Positions 51,173 to 60,087 of a DNA stretch of 64,000 bases are shown one piece after another. The stretch's first letter is position 1, and the number at the start of each line of letters is the position of its first letter. The position numbers and the translations under genes are program-made. The stretch comes from Haloechinothrix halophila YIM 93223 (GTDB lineage Bacteria > Actinomycetota > Actinomycetes > Mycobacteriales > Pseudonocardiaceae): the NCBI RefSeq assembly GCF_000504245.1, contig NZ_KI632509.1, positions 4,615,502-4,679,501 on the forward strand, read 5' to 3'. A model generated the notes under the pieces. The model saw only the letters and a program-made list of their open reading frames with translations. It did no database searches and had not been told where the DNA came from.

Positions 51173-52861
51173 TCAGTCGACGGTGCGGGCGGCGCGGCGG
51201 GCCTCGGTGGCGGCGGCATCGGTCGGAGCAGTGGCGGCGTGGGCGTCGGCCTGCCGCTCCGCGCGGTAGCGTTCCACCTCCTCCTTGCGGCGCACGTCAT
51301 CCCAGCCGAGGACGTCCCCGACGACGTCCGCGGCGTGCTGCGCGGCGGAGACACCCCTGTCGGGGGTCTCCATGAACACCCGAGTCCGGCGCACCAACAC
51401 GTCGTCCAACGTCAGCGCGCCCTCGTGCGCGGCGGCGTAATGCAGTTCAGCGCCCAGATACCCCGGCGCACCGGGCACGGGCTCCCCCAGTGCGGGCCGA
51501 TCCGCGATCAGGTCAAGCAACTCCGTGGTCAGCGCGCCGTAGCGGCCGAGAAGGTGCTCGATCGTCGGCTCCGGCAGCCCGGATTCCGCCGCCAGCGACG
51601 TCACCTGGTTGCGCAACGCCGGGTACCCGGTCGCGCCGAGAACGGGCAGTCGCTCGGTCACCGACGCGGGCACCGCACGGTCAAGCCGCGCCGCGGCGGC
51701 GTCAATGGCGTCGCGGGCCATGATCCGGTACGTGGTGTACTTCCCGCCCACCACGGAGAACATCCCGTGTGGCCCTTCCAGCACCGCGTGGTCACGCGAC
51801 AGCGCGGCGGTCGCGTCACCCTTGCCGGTGACCAGCGGCCGCAGTCCGGCATACACACCGACGACGTCCTCAGTGGACAGTGGCGTGCGGAGCCAGCGGT
51901 TGGCCTGGCCGAGCAGGTAGTCGACGTCGGCCTTGGTGGCGGCGGGGTCGTCGCGGTCGGCATCCCAGCGCGTGTCGGTGGTGCCCATCAGCCAGTAGTC
52001 GAACCAGCGGCGGATGATGAACACGCTGTCGGACGTCTTGGCGATCATGCCGGTAGCCGAGTCGATCCGGTCGCCGGGCACCACGAGGTGGATGCCCTTC
52101 GCGGCGGTCACCGAAATGGACGACTCCCCCGCCAGCGACTGCACGTCCTCTGCCCACACACCTGTCGCGCTGACGACGGTGCGGCCGTGCACGGTCACCT
52201 CGTCGCCGCCCTCGGCGTCGCGCACCCGGACGCCGCGCGCCTGACCCGCCTCGGTGAGCACGCCGACGACCGGGGCCCGTGTGATGATCCGCGCACCCAG
52301 CCCCGCGGCCGTGCGTGCGACGGTCATGGTGTGGCGGGCGTCGTCGACCCGGACGTCGTAGTACTGCACGCCGCCGGTGACGTCGTCACGGAGCGCGGGC
52401 ATCTCCCGCAGCACGCCCCGCCTGCTCAGGTGACGGTGTCCGGCGACGCTGCGGGTTCCGGTGAGCCGCAACAGGTCGTAGAGCAGCACCCCGGAACCGA
52501 TGTACGGGCGTTCCCACCGGCGGGTGAAGGGGAACAGAAACTTCTCCGGCGACACCAGGTGTGGACAGAGCCGGTCCACCATGAGGTCGCGTTCGGTCAG
52601 CGCCTCCCGCACCAGCGAGAAGTTCAGCTGCTCCAGATAGCGCAGCCCGCCGTGGAACACCTTCCCGGAGCGAGACGACGTCCCGGACGCGAGGTCGCCC
52701 TTCTCGAACAGCGCCACCGACAGGCCCCTGCTGACGGCATCCAGTGCGGTACCGACGCCGGTGATGCCACCGCCGATCACGATCACGTCGTACTCGCGGG
52801 TGGCGGCCTCGCGTAGCGCCCCGCCGCGCTGCTCTGGGTTGAGGCTGGCAGCGTCGTTCAT
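51173..52861 (-). CDS. FAD-dependent glycerol-3-phosphate / polyol-phosphate dehydrogenase (GlpD family)
   Basis: A 562-residue flavoenzyme. The FAD site is VIVIGGGITGVGTALDA, followed by ASGTSSRSGKVFHGGLRYL, AKGIHLVVPGDRI, MGTTDTRWD and VGGKYTTYRIMA, all GlpD landmarks, plus the C-terminal GlpD cap domain. It is the last gene of the polyol operon; its ATG overlaps the aldolase stop as ATGA. Because it sits with an FGGY kinase and an aldolase rather than with glpF/glpK, it may oxidise another polyol phosphate, as EryB does with erythritol phosphate. The C-terminal 30 residues are Ala-rich and variable. Confidence 0.9.
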   Translation of the reverse strand: MNDAASLNPEQRGGALREAATREYDVIVIGGGITGVGTALDAVSRGLSVALFEKGDLASGTSSRSGKVFHGGLRYLEQLNFSLVREALTERDLMVDRLCPHLVSPEKFLFPFTRRWERPYIGSGVLLYDLLRLTGTRSVAGHRHLSRRGVLREMPALRDDVTGGVQYYDVRVDDARHTMTVARTAAGLGARIITRAPVVGVLTEAGQARGVRVRDAEGGDEVTVHGRTVVSATGVWAEDVQSLAGESSISVTAAKGIHLVVPGDRIDSATGMIAKTSDSVFIIRRWFDYWLMGTTDTRWDADRDDPAATKADVDYLLGQANRWLRTPLSTEDVVGVYAGLRPLVTGKGDATAALSRDHAVLEGPHGMFSVVGGKYTTYRIMARDAIDAAAARLDRAVPASVTERLPVLGATGYPALRNQVTSLAAESGLPEPTIEHLLGRYGALTTELLDLIADRPALGEPVPGAPGYLGAELHYAAAHEGALTLDDVLVRRTRVFMETPDRGVSAAQHAADVVGDVLGWDDVRRKEEVERYRAERQADAHAATAPTDAAATEARRAARTVD

Positions 52862-53625
52862 CGCTCTCCCTTCGCGGCCAGCCGACGCCTGCGGTGCAGT
52901 TCGTCCGGCCGGGTGTCGATCCGTTCCGCCTCCGCATCGGTGAGGTAGGTCGGCTTGCCGACGGCGAGCGCACCCGCGAGGATCCGCGCGGCCTTCACGG
53001 TCATCTCGGTGACCGCCAGCGCCTCACTGGTGCTCGCGGCGAGCACGAAGATGCCGTGGTTGACGAGGTAGATCACCTTCGGCGGCCGGTCGTGCCGCTC
53101 CAGGTGACGGTGCAGTTCGGTACGCACCGCCCGCGCCAGCGCGAGCCCGGGGTCGGCGTAGGGCACCAGCACGGTGTGCCGCCCCATGACGACGACCTGA
53201 TCCGGGAACAGCGCCCCGGCCACCAACTCCGCCGCCCGATCGGAGCACAGGATGCCGTTGACGGCCGTCGGATGGGTGTGGGCGACGACCTCCGCCCCGG
53301 CTTCCTCCAGACACATCGCGTGCAGCAGCGCCTCCATGGAGGGCTTCGGCGCGTCGGCGTTCAGCCGGGCATCCAGCAGTACCTGGTTCACCTGGGCGTC
53401 GTCAGACTCGTCGGAGGCGACCAGGTCGAGCAGCGGCTGGGTGCGCACGGCGACGAAATCGGCCTCGGTCGCGGTGGCCATCGTCGAGCCGCTGGCCTTG
53501 ACCAGCATCTCGCCGTCGCCGGTGCGCATCGACGTGTTGCCCTCCGCGAGCACCACCAGGTCGCGGTCCGGTTCAGCGAGGGTGCGGGTGAGCGTCACAA
53601 GGTCGGTCCCGATCGAACCAGTCAT
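52858..53625 (-). CDS. class II aldolase/adducin-family protein
   Basis: A 255-residue zinc aldolase-like protein. LVVLAEGNTSMR and VKASGSTM form the phosphate-binding loops, EALLHAMCLE includes the active-site acid, and HTHPTAVNGILCS plus VNHGIFVLA supply the zinc His. Relatives are fuculose/rhamnulose/ribulose phosphate aldolases and epimerases. Here it could cleave a ketose 1-phosphate to dihydroxyacetone phosphate and a small aldehyde. The ATG at 53625 overlaps the FGGY-kinase stop (ATGA); the frame runs on upstream as a shadow of that kinase. Confidence 0.88.
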   Translation of the reverse strand: MTGSIGTDLVTLTRTLAEPDRDLVVLAEGNTSMRTGDGEMLVKASGSTMATATEADFVAVRTQPLLDLVASDESDDAQVNQVLLDARLNADAPKPSMEALLHAMCLEEAGAEVVAHTHPTAVNGILCSDRAAELVAGALFPDQVVVMGRHTVLVPYADPGLALARAVRTELHRHLERHDRPPKVIYLVNHGIFVLAASTSEALAVTEMTVKAARILAGALAVGKPTYLTDAEAERIDTRPDELHRRRRLAAKGER

Positions 53626-55073
53626 GACGCGTGCTCCTTCCATCGGGTGCGGGCGGCGGCCACGCGGGCGCGGTAGTCGGCGTAGCCCTCGGTGTAGCGG
53701 GCGGCGGTGGTGGGATCGGGCTCGATCACGCCTTCCGGCGCGGTCCACGCGGCGATGTCGACGTCGTGGCCGAGCGCCCGCGCCCCGGCGATCACCGCGC
53801 CCCGCGCGCCGGACTCCGGCTGTGGCGCGAGCCGGATCGGGCGGCCGAGGACGTCGGCGAAGATCCGCAGCCAGCCCGCGCTCTGCGTGCCGCCGCCGCA
53901 CATGGCGATCTCGCCGGTGGGCCCGGCGACGTCGAAACAGTGCCGCGCGGCATAGGCGACGGCTTCGCAGGTGGCGCGCACCAAGTCGGCCTTCGTGCTC
54001 TGCACGGTGATCCGGTCGAAGCTGGCCCGCGCGCCGGGCTCGACGAACGGCGCCCGCTCCCCCGCCGGTGAGAAGAACGGCAGGCAGGTCACCCCGTGCG
54101 CACCGGGTTGGCTCGCGGCGAGCAGATCGTCCAGCGCGTCGTGGGTCTCGCCGACGACGTCGAGGACCCAGTCGACGGCGGCGCAGCCCATCATCGCCAG
54201 CATCGCCCGCAGCCACTGACCCTCGGTGCCTGTCGCGAAGGTCAACCCCGCCGGTTCACCGGTGGTGTCGAGCGCGTCCAGCAGCACCTGGCAGGCCAGC
54301 GTGGTGCCAACGATCAGGTGCCCGCCGCCGGGCGTGGTGACACCGGAGCCGAGCGCGCAGGCGGGCACGTCGAACGGCCCGGAGGTAACCGGCAGGCCCT
54401 CCGGCAGTCCGAGCAGCTCGGCCCCGGTGTTGGTCAGTGCGCCGATCGGTAGCGGGTCGGTGATCGGCGCGAGCAGGTCGGCGCGGGTGGCCAGCCCGCA
54501 CCAGGCGAGCACGTCATGGTCGTAATCACGGGCGTGTGGGTCGAGGAACGGCATCGACGCATCGGAGACGTCGGTGGCGCGTATCCCGGTGAGCCGCTGC
54601 ATCACCAGGTCCTTGCAGTATCCGGCGGTGGCGGCGCGGTCAAGCGACTCCGGCTCGTGCTCGGCCAGCCACGCCAGGATCGGCGCGGGCGCACCGGGAA
54701 ACATGGCGCTGCCGGTGTGGCGGTAGGTCTTCGTCACGACGTCGTTGTCCTGCCAACGTCGCAGGATGCCTGCCGCACGGGCGTCCATCCAGGAGATCGC
54801 GGGCCGCACCGGATGTCCGTGCTCGTCGCCGAGCCACACGCCGTCGCCCTGCCCGGTGAGCCCGATGAACTCCGGCCGCTGCCCTGCTTCCGCGACGGCG
54901 GCGCGGACGACGGCGGCAACCGAGCGCAGGATCTCGTCAGGGTCTTGCTCGAACCAGCCTTCCGCCGGGTTGCTCATGCCGGTCTGCTGCCGCTGCACCG
55001 CACGCAGCGCACCGGTGGCGTCGAAGACGGCGGCCTTGGTGACGGTGGTGCCGATGTCGATGCCGAGATACAT
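53622..55073 (-). CDS. FGGY-family carbohydrate kinase
   Basis: A 483-residue sugar/polyol kinase of the hexokinase-actin fold. The N-terminal phosphate loop is YLGIDIGTTVTKAAVFD; the substrate part has LTGQGDGVWLGD and ISWMDARA; the C-terminal ATP part has EIAMCGGGTQSAGWLRIFADVLGRPI, close to the FGGY signature. Xylulose, erythritol, ribitol and glycerol kinases are all in this family; the substrate here should be the imported compound or its ketose. The ATG overlaps the preceding stop by one base (TGATG). Part of the polyol operon. Confidence 0.9.
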   Translation of the reverse strand: MYLGIDIGTTVTKAAVFDATGALRAVQRQQTGMSNPAEGWFEQDPDEILRSVAAVVRAAVAEAGQRPEFIGLTGQGDGVWLGDEHGHPVRPAISWMDARAAGILRRWQDNDVVTKTYRHTGSAMFPGAPAPILAWLAEHEPESLDRAATAGYCKDLVMQRLTGIRATDVSDASMPFLDPHARDYDHDVLAWCGLATRADLLAPITDPLPIGALTNTGAELLGLPEGLPVTSGPFDVPACALGSGVTTPGGGHLIVGTTLACQVLLDALDTTGEPAGLTFATGTEGQWLRAMLAMMGCAAVDWVLDVVGETHDALDDLLAASQPGAHGVTCLPFFSPAGERAPFVEPGARASFDRITVQSTKADLVRATCEAVAYAARHCFDVAGPTGEIAMCGGGTQSAGWLRIFADVLGRPIRLAPQPESGARGAVIAGARALGHDVDIAAWTAPEGVIEPDPTTAARYTEGYADYRARVAAARTRWKEHAS

Positions 55074-56107
55074 CACGCCTCCCGGAACACGGCCGGGTTG
55101 GCGCAGTTCGCCAGCGGTTCGCCACGCACCCAGCGGCCGACCTCGGCGGCGCAGATGCGAGCGGCCCGCTCGGCGACTTCTTTGCTGCAGCCCGCGATGT
55201 GCGGGGCGAGCACCAGGTTCGGCGTGCGCAGCAACCGCGAGTCCGCCGGCAGTGGCTCGGTGGCGTAGACGTCGAGGCCAGCCGCGGCGAGGTGGCCGTC
55301 GTCCAGGGCGTCGCACAGCGCGTCGTAGTCGAGCACGGCCCCGCGCGCGGTGTTGATCAGCGCCGCCCCTGGCTGCATCTGCCTGAGTTGTTCCGCTCCG
55401 ATCATGCCGCGCGTCTCGGGCGTGACCCGCTGGTGCAGGCTCACCACCCGCGACTGCCGCAGCAGCGTGGCCAACTCGGGAACGCGTGTCACGCCAGGCT
55501 CGACGTCGTCGATGTACGGGTCATAGACCAGCACTCGCGCGCCGAACGCGGTCAGCAGCCGCGCCACCCGCCGTCCGATCGCGCCGTAGCCGACCAGCCC
55601 GACGGTCGAGCCGTCCAGTTCGAACCCGGCGCTGCGGTACTCGTAGTAGTGCCCGCCCCATTCGCCGCGCGCGAGGTCGGCGTGGCCCGCGACCAGGCTG
55701 CGGCAGGTGCTGATCAGCAGCCCGATGGTGAACTCGGCGACCGCGTTGGCGTTGCGGCCTGGCGCGTAACAGACCGCGACCCCGTGTTCGGTCGCCGCGT
55801 CGATGTTGACGTTGACCGGCCCGCCACGCGACACGACGACCAACCGCAGGTCCGGCGCGTTGGCGAACACCTTCTCGGTGAACGGTGCCAGGTGGGTCAC
55901 CGCGACCTCGGCACCGGACAGCGCCTTGATGACGCTGTCCTCGTCGCCGCAGGCCTCGTCGACTTCGGCGACCTGCCCGAACGGCACGCCGGGCCACGGC
56001 AGCGGCAGCTCCCGCACCGGATGGTCGTCGCCGAGTTCGTCGTGCAGTGCGGTAGTGAACAGCCGGGTGAGCACGAAGTCGTCACCCGAGGCAAGGATGT
56101 GAGTCAT
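55073..56107 (-). CDS. D-isomer-specific 2-hydroxyacid dehydrogenase
   Basis: A 344-residue NAD-dependent dehydrogenase of the phosphoglycerate dehydrogenase type. The NAD site is TVGLVGYGAIGRRVARLL; catalytic residues lie in INTARGAVLD (Arg), YATEPLP (Glu) and LAPHIAGCS (His). The substrate is unknown. Its presence with a class II aldolase suggests it reduces or oxidises a small hydroxy/keto acid made from the aldehyde product of the pathway, for example glyoxylate/glycolate; this is inference. It overlaps both neighbouring genes by 1-4 bases. Confidence 0.9.
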   Translation of the reverse strand: MTHILASGDDFVLTRLFTTALHDELGDDHPVRELPLPWPGVPFGQVAEVDEACGDEDSVIKALSGAEVAVTHLAPFTEKVFANAPDLRLVVVSRGGPVNVNIDAATEHGVAVCYAPGRNANAVAEFTIGLLISTCRSLVAGHADLARGEWGGHYYEYRSAGFELDGSTVGLVGYGAIGRRVARLLTAFGARVLVYDPYIDDVEPGVTRVPELATLLRQSRVVSLHQRVTPETRGMIGAEQLRQMQPGAALINTARGAVLDYDALCDALDDGHLAAAGLDVYATEPLPADSRLLRTPNLVLAPHIAGCSKEVAERAARICAAEVGRWVRGEPLANCANPAVFREA

Positions 56108-57171
56108 CGCAGCCGCTCCCCGGAATCGGTGTCGAACAGATAGGTACGGTCCCGCTGCAACGCGAGCGAGACCGGCTGGCCTGGCGCCAGGTCCAGTCCC
56201 GGCGCGGTCTGCGCCACGATGCGCTCGGTGACGCCGGGCAGCTCCACGCTGGCCAAGCCGTACTCGAGCAGCTCCTCGTACACCAGCACGGTGCCGGTGA
56301 CGTCGGCGTTCTCGGGCTCGGTAAGCGCGACGTCCTCCGGCCGCACGCCGAGTACGACGGAGCCGCCAGTCCCCGCCGTGACGGGCACCTCGACGTCGCC
56401 GGAGAGTCGGACGCGGCCATCGACGAGCGTGCCCTCGACGGTGTTCATCGGCGGCTCACCAACGAACGTCGCGACGAACAGGTTGGCGGGGTCGTCGTAG
56501 ATCTCGTCCGGAGTGCCGACCTGCTGCACCACGCCGTCGTGCATGACCACGACGCGATCGGCGAGGCTCAGCGCCTCCTCCTGGTCGTGGGTGACGAGGA
56601 TCGTGGTGTAGCCGAGTTCCTGTTGCAGGTGCCGGAGTTCGCGGCGGGTGGTGTCGCGCTGCGCGGCGTCCAAATGCGACAGTGGCTCGTCCAGCAGTAG
56701 CACGTCCGGCTGCCGCACGATCGCGCGCGCCAGCGACACCCGCTGCTTCTGCCCGGACGACAGCCCGACAGGGCGCGCGTCCAGGATGTCGCCGAGCCCG
56801 ATCCGGCGCGCGACGTCGGCGACGCGCTCCTTGCGGTTGGCCTTGCCACGTGCTCGCAGCCCGAACGCGATGTTCTCCGCGACCGTCAACGGCGGGTACA
56901 GCGCGTAGTTCTCGAACGCGACACCGATGTTCCGCCGTTGCGGCGGCAGCCCGACCATCGATGCGCCGCCGACCCGGATGTCGCCACTGGTGACGTCCTC
57001 CAACCCCGCGATCATGCGCAACGTGGTCGACTTGCCGCAGCCGGACGGTCCGAGCAGGCCGACCAGTTCACCGCTGCCGACGTCGAGGTCGAAGCCGCGC
57101 ACCGCCTCCACCTCGGGACGCCCCTTGGTGCGGTAGGTCTTGCGGATACTGTCCAACGCCAAGTCACTCAT
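56104..57171 (-). CDS. ABC transporter ATP-binding protein (sugar/polyol type, first ATPase)
   Basis: A 355-residue importer ATPase of the MalK/UgpC type. Walker A is GPSGCGKST, signature LSSGQKQRVSLARAI, Walker B DVLLLDEPLSHLD and switch His in LVTHDQEEA; the C-terminal 110 residues form the OB-like regulatory domain (VVLGVRPEDVALTE). The operon encodes a second, different ATPase (60863-61984), so the pair probably forms a heterodimer as in the rhizobial GlpST glycerol transporter (from memory). ATG at 57171 overlaps the RpiB stop; the frame continues upstream as a shadow. Confidence 0.93.
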   Translation of the reverse strand: MSDLALDSIRKTYRTKGRPEVEAVRGFDLDVGSGELVGLLGPSGCGKSTTLRMIAGLEDVTSGDIRVGGASMVGLPPQRRNIGVAFENYALYPPLTVAENIAFGLRARGKANRKERVADVARRIGLGDILDARPVGLSSGQKQRVSLARAIVRQPDVLLLDEPLSHLDAAQRDTTRRELRHLQQELGYTTILVTHDQEEALSLADRVVVMHDGVVQQVGTPDEIYDDPANLFVATFVGEPPMNTVEGTLVDGRVRLSGDVEVPVTAGTGGSVVLGVRPEDVALTEPENADVTGTVLVYEELLEYGLASVELPGVTERIVAQTAPGLDLAPGQPVSLALQRDRTYLFDTDSGERLR

Positions 57172-57641
57172 GCGCCCGTCCTCTGCTCGTAGTCGCTGAT
57201 CACGCAGACCTTGGCGTTGGAAGGCGACTCCGGGTCGAACTCGTAGTCCAGCCATTCGCGCACCAGCCTGCGCGCCAGCTCGATGCCGACGACGCGTTGA
57301 CCGAGCGCGATGATCTGGCAGTCGTTGGACAGCACCGAGCGTTCACACGAGTAGCTGTCGTGGACGGTGGTGGCCCGCACTCCGGACACCTTGTTGGCCG
57401 AGATGGCCATGCCGATGCCGGTGCCGCAGATCAGCACCGCCCGGTCGAGGCTGTCGTTCGCGACCGCCTCCGCCACGGCGAGCCCGATCTCCGGGTAGGC
57501 CGTGCTTTCCTGAGCGTCGACGCCGAAGTCCTCGACCAGCTCGACCCTGGGGTCATCGGCGAGGTCGGCCAGCAGCGCCGCCTTGTATTCGTAGCCCGCG
57601 TCGTCCGATCCGACGCCGATGCGCCACCGCTTCGTCGTCAC
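57168..57641 (-). CDS. RpiB/LacA/LacB-family sugar-phosphate isomerase
   Basis: A 157-residue isomerase. It starts WRIGVGSDDAGYEYKAAL and has the loop LICGTGIGMAISANKV, with an active-site Cys (Cys of ICGTG) that the housekeeping RpiB at 692-1165 lacks. The C-terminus (CVISDYEQRTGA) is family-like. In the erythritol/threitol pathways of mycobacteria and rhizobia, RpiB relatives isomerise tetrulose phosphate to D-erythrose 4-phosphate (from memory), which would suit this operon. GTG start overlaps the kinase stop as GTGA, with GGAGG inside the end of the kinase gene. Confidence 0.88.
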   Translation of the reverse strand: MTTKRWRIGVGSDDAGYEYKAALLADLADDPRVELVEDFGVDAQESTAYPEIGLAVAEAVANDSLDRAVLICGTGIGMAISANKVSGVRATTVHDSYSCERSVLSNDCQIIALGQRVVGIELARRLVREWLDYEFDPESPSNAKVCVISDYEQRTGA

Positions 57642-59404
57642 TGCTCACCTCCACAGTCCTCGGTCAGCACCACGCCGACGGCGGTCGCGCACAACGCGAG
57701 CGAGACCGCGCCGGGGTCAGGTGTGCCGATGCTTTTCTCCGCGAGCGGCCGGGCCCTGCCGATGTTCGGCCGCAACTGGCTGGTGTTCTCCGCGGACGCC
57801 GTCGCCTCCGCCGCGGCGCGCCGCCAGGCGTCCGCGAGCCCGGTACCCGCCGCGACGTCACGCTCCAGGCCCTCGACGAACGGCACCAGCGCGTCCAACA
57901 AGGTCTTGTCGCCGACCTTCGCGCCGCCCAGCTCCGCGATGGTGTCCGCGCCTGCGCGCAGCGCGGCGGCCACCGCTTGCGGCAGAGGGACGTCGGTGTC
58001 GCCGATGCCGTCACCCACGGCGCGCAGCATCGCGCCCCACAGCACCCCGGACGACCCGCCGCCGTTGTCGGCCAGCGCGTCCCCTGCCGCGCGCAGCGCG
58101 CCGCCCGCGCCAGCCCGGTCGCTGTCGTGGGCAGCTCGGCAGGCCGCGCGCAGCCCGCGCAGCATCCCCCTGCCGTGATCACCATCCCCAGCCACAGCGT
58201 CGATATCGCCGAGGTAGCGCTCGTGCTCGGTGACGGTGGCCAGCATCGCGTCCAGGCAGGACCGCACGGTTCGCGCGAGTCGCTGCGACGCGGCACTGGC
58301 CGCGACGGGTCGTGAGTGCTGGTCAGGGTTAGAACTCTGATCAGCACTCACGACCCCGGTCGCCTCGCGAGATGGCGCCACCCCTCGGGGTGCCATCCCG
58401 GAGACATCGCCCCTGCGGAACGCGGGGGTGTCTGCGGGTGCGTCCCACAGTTCCGCCAGCTCGTCGTCGAGCCAGTGCAGCGTCAACGAACACCCGGCCA
58501 TGTCCAGACTGGTCACCAACTCGCCGACCTCGGGCGAGGTCACCTCGATCCCGGCGGCGGCCAGCCGGTCGGCGACCGCCTTCCAGACCACGAACAGCTC
58601 CTCGTACTTGGTCGAGCCGAGGCCGTTCAGGATCACCCCAGCGCGCCCGTCGGCGTCGGCAGGGCGTTCGACGAGCAGCCGCTCGACCAGCAGTTCGGCC
58701 AGCTCGGTCGCGGTGAGCCGTTCCGTGGTGGCCACGCCGGGCTCGCCGTGGATGCCAAGCCCTAGTTCCATCTCCGCCGGGTCCACGGTGAACAGGGGCT
58801 CGCTGCGGCCGGGGAACGTGCAGCCCGCGAACGCGGCGCCGAGCGTGCGGGTGCGGTCGTTGGCTTTGCGCGCGATCCGCTCCACCTCCGCGATCGGCTC
58901 ACCCCGGTCGGCGGCAGCGCCCGCCGCCTTGAACACGCAGAAATCGCCTGCGATGCCGCGTCGCTGCTCCACGATGTCGGCGCTCGCGGAGGCGATGTCG
59001 TCGGTGACCACCACGGTCCGGCAGTCGATACCTTCGCCACGCAGCCGGGACTGCGCGAGCCCGAAGTTCATGACGTCGCCGTTGTAGTTGCCGTAGCTGA
59101 ACAGCACCCCGGCACCGCCGTCGAGTGCCTTGCCGACAAGGTAGGCCTGTTCGGCCGATGGGGAGGTGAAGATGTCCCCGATCACCGCACCATCGGCGAA
59201 GCCGGGGCCGACCAGGCCGCAGAACGCCGGGTAGTGCCCCGATCCGCCACCGACGATCACGCTGACCTTGCCCGGCACCGGGCCTGCCGCACGGAGTACC
59301 CCGGACGCGCCGGGCACGCGGCGCACGTAGCGGTCATAGGCGGCCACGAATCCGTCGACCATGTCGTCGCGGAACCGGGCCGGGTCGTTGTACAGCCGAG
59401 TCAT
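57638..59404 (-). CDS. fused DhaK-DhaL dihydroxyacetone/erythrulose-type kinase
   Basis: An ATP-dependent ketose kinase of 588 residues joining DhaK (about 1-335) and DhaL (about 380-588). DhaK has VIVGGGSGHYPAFCGLVG, FSYGNYNGDVMNF and the substrate-binding His in GLGIHGEPGV; DhaL has AVAGDGDHGRGML and DNGGGSSGVLWG for ADP-magnesium binding. The start TRLYNDPARF and overall pattern resemble mycobacterial L/D-erythrulose kinases (from memory) rather than dihydroxyacetone kinases. The linker (about 340-375) is encoded partly by a palindromic repeat at 58307-58356. AAGGACG precedes the ATG; 11 bp separate it from the HAD gene. Confidence 0.9.
   Translation of the reverse strand: MTRLYNDPARFRDDMVDGFVAAYDRYVRRVPGASGVLRAAGPVPGKVSVIVGGGSGHYPAFCGLVGPGFADGAVIGDIFTSPSAEQAYLVGKALDGGAGVLFSYGNYNGDVMNFGLAQSRLRGEGIDCRTVVVTDDIASASADIVEQRRGIAGDFCVFKAAGAAADRGEPIAEVERIARKANDRTRTLGAAFAGCTFPGRSEPLFTVDPAEMELGLGIHGEPGVATTERLTATELAELLVERLLVERPADADGRAGVILNGLGSTKYEELFVVWKAVADRLAAAGIEVTSPEVGELVTSLDMAGCSLTLHWLDDELAELWDAPADTPAFRRGDVSGMAPRGVAPSREATGVVSADQSSNPDQHSRPVAASAASQRLARTVRSCLDAMLATVTEHERYLGDIDAVAGDGDHGRGMLRGLRAACRAAHDSDRAGAGGALRAAGDALADNGGGSSGVLWGAMLRAVGDGIGDTDVPLPQAVAAALRAGADTIAELGGAKVGDKTLLDALVPFVEGLERDVAAGTGLADAWRRAAAEATASAENTSQLRPNIGRARPLAEKSIGTPDPGAVSLALCATAVGVVLTEDCGGEQ
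58307..58356. repeat. palindromic repeat inside the kinase linker
   Basis: Arms gggtcgtgagtgctggtca (58307-58325) and tgatcagcactcacgaccc (58338-58356) pair at 18 of 19 positions around a 12-base loop. It lies in frame in the segment joining the DhaK and DhaL domains and codes for about 17 linker residues. It looks like a mobile REP-like sequence tolerated in a flexible linker. Confidence 0.8.
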
Positions 59405-59415
59405 GGGAACGTCCT

Positions 59416-60087
59416 TTACGACAGACGGGCGAGCAAGGCATCGAGCGCGTCGCGGTGGCCGGCGGCGACGACGTCGGCGTGCGCGAGCGCGTCGGGTTTC
59501 GGGGGATACTGCGGGTTCGGGATGGCGATGACGGTCAGCCCAGCCGCGTGGGCGGCGCGGATGCCGTTTCCGGAGTCCTCGACGGCGACGGCGTCGGCTG
59601 GCTCGACGTCGATGCGCCGGGCCGCGGCCAGATAGACGTCCGGGCTCGGCTTGCCCCTGCTGACCTCCTCGCTGGAGACGGTGGCGGCGAAGTGGCCGGT
59701 CAGGTCATGCGCGTCGAGCACGGCGTCGATCACCCGGCGCGCCGCCGAGGACGCCAGCGCGAGCGGCACCCGCTCGCTGGCCTTGCGAATGAGGTCGGCC
59801 GCGCCGTCGAGCAGCGGCGCGTCACCCGCGCTGATGGCGGCGACCATGAGATCAACGCACTCGCTGCGCACCTCGTCGGCGAGGCCGGGATCGCCCAGCT
59901 TGGCCGCCACGAAGGCGGCCCATTCCGGGGAGCTCATCCCCTGCACCGTCGCGGTGTCACTGGACTCCCAGCGCACGCCTCTGCGAGCGCAGCAGGCGCG
60001 CCAACTGCGCTCCCAGAGGTGTTCGCTGTCGACGATCACGCCGTCCATGTCAAGGATGACGCCGGTCGCTCGTGGCGTCGCGGTCAT
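59416..60087 (-). CDS. HAD-superfamily phosphatase/phosphomutase
   Basis: A 223-residue HAD hydrolase of the beta-phosphoglucomutase/phosphatase subfamily. Motif I is ILDMDGVIVDSE (nucleophile Asp and acid/base Asp), motif II LALASSAAR, motif III Lys in RGKPSPDVYL, motif IV AVEDSGNGIRAA. The likely role is dephosphorylation of a sugar-phosphate intermediate or by-product of the operon's pathway. Its ATG overlaps the stop of the DeoR gene (ATGA), so it is made together with the regulator. Confidence 0.9.
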   Translation of the reverse strand: MTATPRATGVILDMDGVIVDSEHLWERSWRACCARRGVRWESSDTATVQGMSSPEWAAFVAAKLGDPGLADEVRSECVDLMVAAISAGDAPLLDGAADLIRKASERVPLALASSAARRVIDAVLDAHDLTGHFAATVSSEEVSRGKPSPDVYLAAARRIDVEPADAVAVEDSGNGIRAAHAAGLTVIAIPNPQYPPKPDALAHADVVAAGHRDALDALLARLS

